A stretch of 64,000 nucleotides of DNA, from positions 32,160 to 96,159 of the forward strand of contig FLMG01003321.1 of assembly GCA_900088475.1 (NCBI GenBank), given 5' to 3'. Within the stretch, counting starts at the first letter, position 1; each line of letters begins with the position of its first letter. The notes under the pieces are model-generated. The model searched no databases. It had not been told where the DNA came from and saw nothing but the letters and a program-made list of their open reading frames with translations. Below are positions 1 through 9,723 of the stretch, one piece after another. Position numbers and translations under genes: made by a program. This stretch comes from Hyphochytrium catenoides. Lineage: Eukaryota; Sar; Hyphochytriomycetes; Hyphochytriales; Hyphochytriaceae.

Positions 1-541
1 GTTCCACTGTTCTCCAGTGGAAAGGGACCGTCCGCGTCTCATCTAAGAGGCTCAGAGATGCGCAGGAAAGGCCTGATAAGCTTCTCTTCACCTCCTCTAG
101 ACGAGCAGCAACGTCCTTAGACTTGGAAAGCGAGGTGGAGGGAGAGAAACGGACATATAGACTTGCTCCAGAAGGAACTGCTTCTAAAGGTTCGCCCCAG
201 AGAGGAAGGTTCCATCGCCCTTGGCTAAAGGAGAGACGGACTTCCTCTAAGTCGTATCTTTCTAGAAGCTGAGAAAGAACCTTTGGGACCGTGTCGTGCT
301 CTCCGGAGAAATAAAGAGAGGACGACGACGAGGAAGAAGAGGACGCCGGAGAAAGAGAGAACTGCTCGGGAGCGCTCAGCAAGGAGAAGTGAAAGTGTGT
401 GAGTGTGGTGGGATAAGGTAAGACGGAGCGCAGATAGAGAGACTCATTGAACTCTCCTCGGACAGAAAGACTGCTACCTGGGTGGCTTAGCCAGACAAGC
501 ACGGAGACACAGGACAGGAGTTTGCACACAGGCATGTGCAT
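1..541 (-). CDS. PIGT: GPI transamidase component PIG-T/Gpi16, N-terminal part (runs off the left edge)
   Basis: One uninterrupted frame of 180 codons runs from an ATG at 541 off the window edge, so the C-terminal two thirds are missing. PIG-T is the ER-lumenal subunit of the GPI transamidase that moves proteins onto GPI anchors. The first ~25 residues form a signal peptide (MHMPVCKLLSCVSVLVWLSH). The rest matches the Gpi16 family: YDLEEVRLSFSQGRWNLPLW, then PSGASLYVRF, then LSGLSCASLSLLDET, in the order and spacing of human PIG-T. A serine run (around residues 70-80) is an insertion-like low-complexity stretch. A second in-frame ATG lies at 535. Family assignment is from recalled conserved blocks; confident. 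Confidence 0.9.
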   Translation of the reverse strand, partial: MHMPVCKLLSCVSVLVWLSHPGSSLSVRGEFNESLYLRSVLPYPTTLTHFHFSLLSAPEQFSLSPASSSSSSSSSLYFSGEHDTVPKVLSQLLERYDLEEVRLSFSQGRWNLPLWGEPLEAVPSGASLYVRFSPSTSLSKSKDVAARLEEVKRSLSGLSCASLSLLDETRTVPFHWRTVE

Positions 542-1877
542 CTTTTATATCTACTTTTCCCGTCGTGGGCAGTTGCCACGACCCGGACTGAACGGGCAGT
601 CAGGAACAAGGAGACAAGGACCTGAAGAGCAAGGGACAGGGCGTGCAGAAGCAAAGGAGACGAGTGAAAGGGACAGAAGGCCCCTAGCGATCGCTATTCA
701 GGAGGCAACCCCTGCTACTGCCTTCATCTTCCTTCGCCTAATAGCGCCTATAAAGTGGCTACGCCTCCACCGCGCCGCTCTTCTCCTGGTTCTTGCACAG
801 CGGGTCCGATCGTCTTCCAGTCTACAGCTTCTCTTCGGGTGGGACATGAAGCTCAAAATGACCACGAACAACCATAAAAGGAAGATTTGCAGATTGCAGA
901 ACCACACTATGCGAGACAGAGTCAACAGTAGAGAGACAGAGTCAATATAGGTACAATTCTGTTTGTCTTTAAACCCAGTTACAGAAAAACAGAAGTACCG
1001 GAGAGGCACGATGCAGTAAGAGATGGACCCATCATGGTTTGACCTCTAAGAGAGGAGTGCTAGCACTTTACAAACTACTGCTAACAGCTCCACGATGCCA
1101 AGGATCCTTTTGAAGCGCTGCACGCTGCACAGCTAGAGCCATCCTTCGCGCGTTGTGTCTCTCCGCTAGTTAGGTTCCTCCTTTTCGCATGTGTCCAGCA
1201 CGGAGAGAGAGTCCGGAGCAGTAAGATGCTCTATGCAGTGATGCGTGCTAAAGTCATCGATTGCCAACCCAGGGAATTGCTCCAAGTGCACACCAATGTC
1301 GCCTTCCTTGATAGCATAGGGCAGACCAGTGCTCTGGGAGAGTATTGAGGCCATGAAGTGGAACAAGGACGGTCACACGCCTTTACTAGTTGGCGTAGTC
1401 TCACTTCCTCAGTAGTGAACCCTTTGAGATTGCTTAGGGTTGGAGAGCGGGGAACTGAAGCTAACAATCACCACCTTGGATGAGCGGCGAACTGAAGCTA
1501 ACAATCACCACCTTCTCCGGCCAAGTTACAAGGACACCATTTAGATACTACTGTGCCTGGAATTACTGACAAGCGCTGTTTGGGTGCTGGGTAATGTGGC
1601 GAACGCGCGGCTACCGGCAGGCCACACAGAAGCAGAGCTGTAATGGCGTTGCTCCTGGTTGTGCTTACGAACAAACAGATGGGCAGAACCGCGGTGGAGC
1701 GATGACATTCAGGACATTAACTAGTAGGATCGTCTACAGTCTCTTAGATCTTGCGCTCGACGAGCTAACCGCCGCTTTTGCCTCCTCCCTTTGCAACTCC
1801 ATAATCCTTAGTCTTTTCTCGTTATTAGCGATTGCACTTGAAGTAAACGTGGATTCTGAAGAACGCGTAAGATTTTC
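542..1877. other. Intergenic region upstream of PIG-T
   Basis: No reading frame here has gene-like composition or joins to a neighbour by splice phase. It should hold the PIG-T promoter and the 3' UTR of the gene ending at 1878. A 33-base direct repeat lies at 1445-1514. Confidence 0.5.
1445..1514. repeat. Two-copy direct repeat, 33-base unit, 37-base period
   Basis: Units at 1445-1477 and 1482-1514 are identical except for one base (g/c at unit position 7) and are separated by ggat. Each carries aactgaagctaacaatcacc. It is non-coding and looks like a recent local duplication. Confidence 0.9.
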
Positions 1878-3326
1878 TTACGCCCTCTTCATCTCTGCAA
1901 GTTGCTTCTTGATAGCCGCTTTTTGCTCTCTGTAACTCTCAAGCTGGACATATTTGAGGTTAGGAATTGTCACCGAGAGTCATTGATTAAGGTATGACGC
2001 AGCAGGGGACTGGGAGAGGAACGGAGATTGCGAGAGGGCGGAACAGAGGACAAAAGCAGAGAGACCATAGAAAAAAACAAGACTGTGTGCTCTCATACCG
2101 TCTCCTTATCCGCGGCAGAAGGCTTGCCTTTGACCTGGCGCAAAAGCTCGTCCTCTATCTTACGAATCTGCTCAAGATCCTCCCGCAGTCGCTTCTTCAG
2201 TTCCTCACCAGTGAGGGGCGTGACAGGGACCAGCTCCGCGATGGCTAGCGTCAGCCATCAGAAGTAGGAGGTGCGAAGAAGAATATTGAGTGACAGGACG
2301 CAACAGAAAGAGCTAGGGCCAAGAAGATATGACGAGGGGAAAAGTCCTTATGAGCCATAAATGACGAGCTGAACATAGATGACTTGACACAAAAGGGACA
2401 GATCCTTCCAAAGGAGACAGATACTTCCAGAGTAAGAAAGACACCCATTAGGGACTAGCAGCAAACCTGGCTTCACTTCATGGATAGGCTGGTGTTCCGG
2501 AGCATGAACGATCGCAGGAGCAGGGGCAGGAGTGGGTGGAACAGTTTCCTTGACAACAGCCCTGTGGAGACAAGCAAGGAGGTGGGAATGATTATTCAAA
2601 GAGAGGCATGACATATACCTACGAGCGTAGCAGAAGAAGCAGTATAGAGATTTAAGATCCTAGGCACTTGAAGGGGACAACTTCAGAATCTATACAGAAC
2701 TAAGCTGCCGTACGTGGGCTCGTCAAGCTTGAGGAGCTTTGAGTCTCCAAACTTCTTGCTCTGTTCTGCGCGCCATTGCTCATACTCGTCCAGGCTCATA
2801 TTGTGCTCAACCTTCTCAGTCTCTTGCAGGTACTGCGTGTAATAATAGTACCCGCCACTGCATGGGTGGAGAACAGAAAAAAAGGGATAATGAGACGTTG
2901 CATGAAGCGCCACGGATTGCCTGATAAATCTGTGAGGCGACACGGCAAAGTGGACTTGCTTTGGATCAGAGTGAAAGCAAACACTCACCCAATCGCAGCA
3001 GCGGTGAGAATCAGGGGAAGAGAACTTGATCCTCCCTTGTTGTTCGGGGGTGGAAGAGGTGGAGGAGGAGTCTGGGTGGTGCTAAGCCTCCTGGTGGTGT
3101 GCTGCGACAAGAACAGATTAGAGAACAGACATGAACTTTCAGGGACTATCAGGGACTAATTGGAGGCAAAGAGCTACGTCGTTCTCACGAGAGATTACGA
3201 TGTCCGGTCTCCTCTTGTTTTCTTATCTCCTGCTTTTTCTTCTCTGTTGCGCCCCTAACTTACCAGGGTTGCACGGCGGCTGAGACGACCCAGATTGCAG
3301 ATCGCGCCTTTCGAAATTGAAGTCAT
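1878..3326 (-). CDS. Putative mitochondrial single-pass membrane protein with C-terminal coiled coil (208 aa)
   Basis: Six exons join in phase: 3264-3326, 2989-3101, 2714-2857, 2467-2561, 2099-2244, 1878-1943. The first ~30 residues are rich in Arg/Ser without acids (LGRLSRRATLHTTRRLSTTQ), as in a mitochondrial presequence. A proline-rich stretch follows, then a hydrophobic segment (LPLILTAAAIGGGG) running into four tyrosines, a Pro/Ala linker (PPTPAPAPAIVHAPEHQP) and a charged helical C-terminus (EELKKRLREDLEQIRKIEDE) likely to form a coiled coil. Presequence plus single membrane span plus coiled coil recalls inner-membrane MICOS-type proteins, but the protein is far too short for Mic60 and I recognise no family signature. 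Function unknown. The model rests on six matching phases and a clean TAA stop. Confidence 0.7.
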
Positions 3327-4129
3327 GATGAAGGACCGTGTTTGAGTTCGTTACGAAGAAGCACTTCTTCTATTGCGTTTGGATTAGTTCTAGCTCGTAT
3401 CCGAATGCTGCGGATGCGGATTTAGAGCTTGCTTCCAGAGACCACCAGCACAGAGATTATTGCGAATTCGGCCTTCGTGATACAAAAGATTTCTGCGAAA
3501 AATTTGCCCTTCTCTCTCACACTCTCTATTTCAATCTCTCTCTCTCTCTCTTTATCTCACTCTCTCTCTGTTCTACTTTCCTAACACTCTCTTTCTCTGT
3601 CTCGCTCATTTGTCTCTCTCCCGCTCTGTCTCCCTTCACTCATTGCCTTCTTATCTCTGTCACTCATCCGCCTCTTCTTCTTCCCTTCCTTTTGGCCCTT
3701 TCTCTGTCTTCCGCCATCGCCCACTGCCATTCCGCCATCTCTCCCAGGCTCTTCCTCTCAGTGAATCATATATTGACGGTCAGTTCTCCACATCTCTTAC
3801 ATCTATTTGTCCGCTCTATCTCCTCTATTCAACTTCAACCTTGTGCAATGACATAATCTATTGATGGAATTCACAATACCCACAGGCCTTTGTTAGCCGC
3901 TAACCGCCTTCTCCCAAAGGTTGAAACGGCGCAGTGGACATTGAGCTTGCGGCGAGAAGAAATGATCAAAGCGCACAGAGTTCGAAGATCCGTACGTCGT
4001 AGGATGAGGCGCGCTATGCTAGGAGAACATCTGCAGCGTCATTGCTTCACGAAGAAGGTCTCGAACGCTATTAAGTGGTAGAGAGAGGCCAAGTGGCACT
4101 GTGCTCTGCATCCAAAAGTTATTGGAAAG
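3327..4129. promoter_or_regulatory. Divergent intergenic region with long pyrimidine tract
   Basis: It lies between the start of the mitochondrial membrane-protein gene (-) and CFAP161 (+), so it should hold both promoters. About 3508-3760 is strongly CT-rich on the + strand, and ORFs there are composition artefacts. An 11-mer ccgctaaccgc at 3897-3907 recurs at 34006-34016 in another divergent promoter region. A 63-codon ORF at 3890-4081 shows no family features. Confidence 0.45.
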
Positions 4130-6196
4130 ATGATGTTCACACCGCAACAGCTACGGGGAGCAGGGAGGTATAATGCAAAGACTCGAGTAGGCAACTGGAA
4201 TGAGGATCAGCGGTTGCAGGAAACCCGCGTGGCAGATTATAAGATGAAACAGGAGAGAGGAATGCTTGCCACTCAGAAGATGAACAGAAAGCTGGGCACT
4301 CTCAATCAAAAGGTATGAGGACGAAGAATACTGCTAAAATCACTAGAGAATTACCGATAAGAAATGCCAACCAACTGCAGGTGCCACGAACATACTCTCT
4401 CGATGGAAACCTTCACTTCGGAGCCTGCGTCTCTTTTCTCAGTCTCGAAGCTGAGGCCGTCGTTTCCGTCGATATTTTCGAAGAAACTGCTTTGGGCACC
4501 AAAGAATACATCGTCACGGCTGCTAAGGAGGGCAAGGAGCCTATGGCTCGGAATACTTTTCGTATCGTCCACCCCGGAAACACTGACAGAAATGAAAGCT
4601 CAAAAAGGGAGCCATTAAGATTCGGAGATCCTTTCTATCTCGTTTGCAATGACTCTCTCCGTGTGGCAGAAGGGTCAGCCTTCCTTACTCCACCCATGTA
4701 TCTGAAGTCCATCCTAAAGAGTGAGAAGCGGTCCAGCCCTGTATCGGATCAGCAGCAGGTTTTTCTCTCCCTTGGCGCCGACTCCAATGCTCTCTGGCGT
4801 ATTTTGAAGACTGCAGATGGCGCTAATGGTGGGTCAGAGCGCGTTTTGGCCGAGGGCCTTCCTGTTGCAGCCAATGAGGCCGTGATTATTCAGCATAAAA
4901 TGACAGGGAAAGCTCTCTTCTGTTCTAAGGAGCACCACCAATCAACGAACTGTGGCAATGAGTTTGAGATCTCGTGTCATAACTCTCACGCGGCAGGGCG
5001 CTCTCATAATCTCAGAAAGGAGTTCCACGGCCTAACGACCTCGGACTCGGGAGCTCGCGCAGAGCTGTTGTTTAACCACTTTAAGGTTCTGACAGCGGCG
5101 ACGCCAGCCCAGGCGATTGATACCCAGCAGCTGCCGCCGGAGCCCACAGTAAGCGGAATGTGCAGGAAAATATGCGAGCAAATAACTGAGAATGCCATCC
5201 ATGGATTGCGGACATTTGTTAACCTGAATCGGCAGTATGTAGAGAGCGGCAGAGGCTATGTGGACAGGGAGGACATGAAGTTTGCTCTGATGGACTTGGG
5301 AGTCCGGCTTACTGTTGAACAAATTGATATTCTCCTTGACCACTTTGATAAGGTATGTCAAGCTGATTAGCTGTTTCTCATATGTTATAAGGCTGTCGTC
5401 TGTCACGTACGTGGTCTTGTTGGCTATTCAATGCCGTTCTCTCACTCTCTCCCTGTTTCTATGTGTCGTCTTGTCGTGTAGCCATTGCCTCTTATCTCAT
5501 CTCGAGGCTAGTTGCTTCTTATAAGTTATTGTGGAGCAGTAGAAAGTCGTATGTTGCTTGTTCAACTATGTTTTTGACCATAAGCCCGCCTGCCTGGGTT
5601 CGCTTCGCATTGGTTCATCGATTCTTATGGCTTTACCTGTGACCCCGCTGAGCAGAGAAAAGATGGCATGCTAGCTTTTGAAGAAATAAGGATTGCGCTT
5701 CGGGGTGGTCAAATCGCTGAAGCTCGACGAGAAGTTATTAATACTGTCTATGACGATATTGAAAGACAAGCAGAGGGTCAAAAGGTCAGTTCATACCATC
5801 CTTTTGCCGGTCGAGCGTAGTTCAACAGCAGATCTCGCCATGACACTGAAGTGGCCACGTAGGTGACTATGGCCGTACTCCTTGACCTTTACGATGCCAA
5901 GGGATACGTTCCCGTTCATGGCGGGAAGTACTCTGAGGATGCTATCAGAGAAGACTTCGTTCAAGCTTGGGGACCACATGTACGTTGCTCCTTCCTCAAC
6001 GTTTCTCCTTCAATGCCATTCATGCAAGTACAAGGACTGATCACACCGTCTGCCCTGATTCCAGACCCTCAGCGACAGAGTTACAAGGCAAATGTTTGCA
6101 GATTTCTATCGAGACGTGTCCCCTATTATCGCAGAAGATCTCACTTTTGATAGGATGCTCACTTCCTGCTGGCTTTCTCGCATCTCCAAGAAGTAG
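4130..6196 (+). CDS. CFAP161: Cilia- and flagella-associated protein 161 with C-terminal EF-hand-like extension (510 aa)
   Basis: Five exons in phase: 4130-4312, 4381-5352, 5656-5784, 5863-5979, 6065-6196. CFAP161 is a microtubule inner protein of axonemal doublets. The N-terminus carries the family block RVGNWNEDQRLQE, then GNLHFGACVSFLS (~65-80), ARNTFRIVHP (~140) and LRFGDPFYLVCND, as in human CFAP161 (about 300 aa). From about residue 330 there is an extra ~180-residue region resembling calcyphosin-type EF-hand proteins. One loop is DKRKDGMLAFEE, with acidic positions 1, 5 and 12 but Arg at 3; the flanking hands are degenerate. It ends WLSRISKK then TAG. The start is ATG-ATG at 4130/4133. 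The family call is strong; calcium binding is uncertain because the loops are imperfect. Confidence 0.9.
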
Positions 6197-6308
6197 CGGG
6201 ACAGGCACCTTCTTATTCTGAGCCTGAAGTGTGAGACGAAGAGGCAGGAGAACCGACACTGTTATCATTTTAAACGGCGAGAATCACATCTGTAACACTA
6301 GCTTGTCA

Positions 6309-6812
6309 CTAGCTTTGCGACGTCTCTTTTTGCTTTAGTTCCCACTCCATTCCACCTCGACACGACGGTGAAGGGTTGATTTTGCCTCCAGAGGTCTCCC
6401 ACTGCGCTGGGGTTTTACTCTGAATAGATAGTGCATGAACACCGTTCTTCAGCTCTTCTCCTAGCAGCTCATTGACCATGCGATGCCTCTGGATGAGAGG
6501 CACGCCTTCAAATGAATCTGAAACCACGACGACCTACGGTTGGAGAGCCACTCAGCATAGGTCAAAGGAACCTCATTGGGTCGCTAATGGAAATGTCTTA
6601 TATTAGCTTGGCTTACCTTGAAGTGGGTCTCGGATCCTGCTGGTACATTATGCATATAGCTCTCATTGATAACTTCAAGGTACTGAGGCGAAAAGGCGCT
6701 CAGTAGCTTTGACACAATCTTCTCTTGAAAGGGCCCTTTCCCTGATGTCTACACGGCCACGTTACACTTCAACTTTCTAAGCACTAAGGTAAGTTTGTGG
6801 GCGTACCGCCAT
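6309..6812 (-). CDS. BOLA1: BolA-like protein, BOLA1 type (120 aa)
   Basis: Exons 6807-6812, 6617-6748 and 6309-6533 join in phase. BolA proteins bind a [2Fe-2S] cluster with monothiol glutaredoxins; BOLA1 acts in mitochondria. The diagnostic blocks are [32 protein letters not shown], the [10 protein letters not shown] helix with the conserved cluster-ligand His region, and [14 protein letters not shown]; the GSETHF and TPAQW wording is that of BOLA1. A ~25-residue polar tail follows. The first coding exon would be only ATGGCG, followed by a 57-base intron. In the same frame upstream of that ATG, back to a stop, lies a basic amphipathic-looking stretch (LQRLLLRRSPTPWGARR) with no ATG of its own, so an alternative upstream exon supplying a mitochondrial presequence is possible. 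It is convergent with CFAP161, 112 bases apart. Confidence 0.85.
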
Positions 6813-7182
6813 CCTTCTAGCTCCCCAGGGTGTAGGCGACCTACGCAGAAGGAGTCTTTGCAAAGGGCCTATTCCTGGCACGGGGGAAAGAACAAGGCAA
6901 CTTTAGTCGAAGCAGTGCTTCTCCCATTCGGTAAAACGACAACCTGCAAGCATGAATGTAGCAGCTGTCCTGTCTAAACCTTGAAAGGATGGCTTGAGGT
7001 CGCGAGAGCCAGATTGACCCACAGGACTCCTGGTGAACCGCTGATTGGCACTGAAAGGAGACGATGCAACACTAATGAAGGTCCAAACAACGCAGCGGCA
7101 AAGCAGAAGACAGACAAGGTAGAGGTGTGGAAGGAGAGATCAAGATGTGTCTCTGACTTCATCCGTTGTCTCACCTCGAGCT
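6813..7182. promoter_or_regulatory. Divergent intergenic region, BOLA1 (-) / small gene (+)
   Basis: It holds the presumptive promoters of both flanking genes. A continuation of the BOLA1 frame (about 6815-6900, minus strand) could be an alternative 5' exon. No other structure seen. Confidence 0.35.
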
Positions 7183-7647
7183 ATGAGTCTGGACCAGAGT
7201 TCTGATGATGCTCTTCTGCTCTCTGAAGGTACGAATGTGCCAACGTGCCTGCGCAGACTCTGTTGGTAAGCGATAATCACAAAGGCTGATAACTAGCGTA
7301 GGGCTAGAAGAGTGGTAACAGGATTAAAGATCATAAGATCTAGTTATCCGTAAGCTTAAGTTTCTGTTTGATGCTTTCTGTCTTTGTTACTTTTGTGAGA
7401 TCTATTGAAGCGATCCCCCAAATCCCCCAGACACTTCAAGGAAGAAGTAGTAGAGCTTCGCTTTGATCCCCGAGACACCTTAGACCTTAGTAAAGCTTTT
7501 CAGAAGTTAGATCACCTTGATGTGAGGAAGACGGCGCTTGTCTACGAGCTCATCTTGCGCTCTTACCACCCTTCCCACAGTCTCCGTACGTGCGAAAACT
7601 GCGTGACAGGCAATAGACCATATCATTCTCACTGTGACCCAGCGTGA
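7183..7647 (+). CDS. Small protein of unknown function (about 97 aa), provisional model
   Basis: ATG at 7183 opens a 46-base exon (7183-7228) ending in a good donor (gtacga). A second exon, 7400-7647, continues the frame after a pyrimidine-rich acceptor. The product begins MSLDQSSDDALLLSED and contains ELRFDPRDTLDLSKAF and RKTALVYELILRSYHP. A possible further donor at 7585 (c|gtacgtg) would remove the Cys-rich tail (RTCENCVTG...). The stop lies 53 bases before the CSN6 start on the same strand, so this could instead be a 5' piece of an unresolved transcript. No family recognised. Confidence 0.4.
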
Positions 7648-7700
7648 TAGTTCGCAGGGCATATCGCCTTAAGAACAAGTCTCCCTAGGGAACCTCCATC

Positions 7701-9330
7701 ATGGCTATGGCTCCTGTCATCGAGAATGACTCTGGTGGTGCAAGAGTAGTCAACCTTCATCCAGTAAGTGGGAACTGGACAAGGGCCTTCTCATTGCGAT
7801 ATTCTGACGACTAACGGAATCCTGCCTGCACGATGTTTAGCTCGTCATCATTAATATCTCGGAACACTTTACTCGCGCTTGCCTAGCGGGAGATCAGGGT
7901 AGTGTCAACCGACAAAAGATATACGGTCTTCTTTTTGGAGTTCAGAACGGCCTCGTAGTTGATATTTATAACTCCTTTGAGGTTCCGGCATCTCGGGGAG
8001 ATAGTGGTCGAAGTGGAACAGAGTTCAATAAGGAGTACGTTGAGTCCATCAAGGAGCAATGTACGTAGCTCTAGGCCAGATTAAGCCCTTCGAAGTTCTC
8101 AGTCCCTGCCTCCTCTCTAATGTGCCCTGCAGTCACTGCCGTCTTTCCAAAGTATGAGCTCTTAGGATGGTATAGCACAGGGCCCGAAGTAGGACCAGGC
8201 GATCTGACAACGCACAGAGCGGTAGGTCTAAGAGATAAAAAGCAGCTGACTCTCTCTCACTCTCTGTCGGGCCCTCTAGATGCTTCAGTTCAATGAGAGT
8301 CCACTCTACCTTCTTATGGACCCGTCGGCAGATGCGGCCTCGAAAGACCTTCCCGTCACTATGTATGAGTCAGAAATTCATGTACAGAACGATATACCGA
8401 CGATGATTCTCGTTCGTACTGCATACAAAATTGAGACACTTGAGACCGAAAGGATTGGCATTGATCACATAGCCAAAGTGTCACCTACGGATGGATCATC
8501 GTCGTGTAAGTACATGGTCTTTGCCGATTGCGCTTCTTTGCCCTAGGCTCAGCACGTACTAATACTCGTGTGCTGCTGTTTGGGCGAATGTTTGCTATAA
8601 GCTTGGCTTAAATGTTTTCTCGTCCAAGCTTGTGTTTGACTGTACGCGAAACATCTCTCCTTTCTCCATATCCTCTAGTGGGTTTGCACTTAGATGCAGT
8701 CAAGACGGCCGTCACCAAGGTCGACGACCGCATCCAAGTCCTCCTGCAATATTTGGAACAGACCAAATCAGGTAAACTGCCTCTAGTGGGCTATGACGTA
8801 GAGAAATGCGGGAGGCAAGGTTAATTCGATGGAAGATGGAAGAGACATACTGCTAAGACCCGGGCAGGGGAGGCTACAGAGAATTTCAAAAGCAGCGCAA
8901 AGGGAGGATGACACACTCTTTTTCTCCTCTCAGGAGACGTTGCTCCAGACCACCGCCTGCTTCGACAGCTATCAAGAGTGTGCAACCAACTACCTGTCGT
9001 AGATGCTCCATCCTTTAGAACAGAGTTTCTCAAGGTAGCTTCTAATGTCGTAGTCCGGCCCCTCTTCATCACGATTGTTTCGCCTCCCTTCGATTCGTCC
9101 AATTTACATGGGAAGCTCCATGACATATTCCAACTACTCTTGTTCGATGTTTGGCCAGCTCCATCCTTTTATTGTTCCTCAAAGAGATATGTCTTTTCTC
9201 CTCACAGGAATACAACGATACTCTGCTTTTGACCTACCTGGCCAGCATGACAAAAGGAACTGCCTCTGTCAACGATCTAGTCGACAAATTCCTTTTGATG
9301 CACGACCCTAGGAAAAAGGGTTCCTTATAG
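7701..9330 (+). CDS. CSN6: COP9 signalosome subunit 6 (MPN-minus; 304 aa)
   Basis: Seven exons: 7701-7763, 7841-8060, 8133-8221, 8280-8505, 8679-8771, 8934-9034, 9208-9330; all phases match. CSN6 partners CSN5 in the complex that removes NEDD8 from cullins. The MPN domain starts at VNLHPLVIINISEHFTRACL (~17), with IYGLLFGVQNG and YNSFEVP following. The ELLGWYST segment is followed by DLTTHRAM where a catalytic MPN+ subunit would have its HxH...D zinc motif, so the domain is catalytically silent, as expected for CSN6. TERIGIDHIAKV and the C-terminal helices (VDDRIQVLLQYLE, LPVVDAPSFRTEFLK) complete the family pattern. Length is close to animal CSN6 (about 327 aa). Confidence 0.95.
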
Positions 9331-9723
9331 CCTTTTGGCGAGGCGGCTATACTAGTCTTCTCACTATCAATCAGACTAATCACACTGCCAAAAGAAAGGA
9401 AGAACGTAGACCGAGACAACAGCAGGATTGGACAAGCCTCTAATTCTCATATGTCGCGCTCTACTATGAAGGTTCCAGTGTCATCCTCCCTCAGAAGTTA
9501 GTGTACGTTAGCGAGGGTACCCACTCTTCGGTCATATTTGTCAATTTTATTTTGCTACTTCCCCATGTGGGGACGGCAATCAGGCATTGACTTCTCCTTT
9601 CTACAGTTACAATGCACGAAGCCTAAAAAAAATAATAAGAGTTGGAGTTGCACCTGCAGAGGCAGAGAATAATGAGATAACGCGAATAAGAAAAGAATAA
9701 GAGAGAAAAGGAGAATACTAGCA
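9331..9723. other. Convergent intergenic spacer, CSN6 / MYB
   Basis: It holds both 3' UTRs. An A-rich stretch at about 9625-9715 could contain the MYB 3' signals. No gene or strong structure seen. Confidence 0.4.

Noticed and set aside
447..950. 167-codon plus-strand ORF
   Set aside because: It overlaps the start of PIG-T on the opposite strand and has no family features; upstream part is antisense to a well-supported signal peptide.
3508..3864. Ser/Leu-rich ORFs (172 and 84 codons)
   Set aside because: They are translations of a CT-rich low-complexity tract in two frames; composition artefact.
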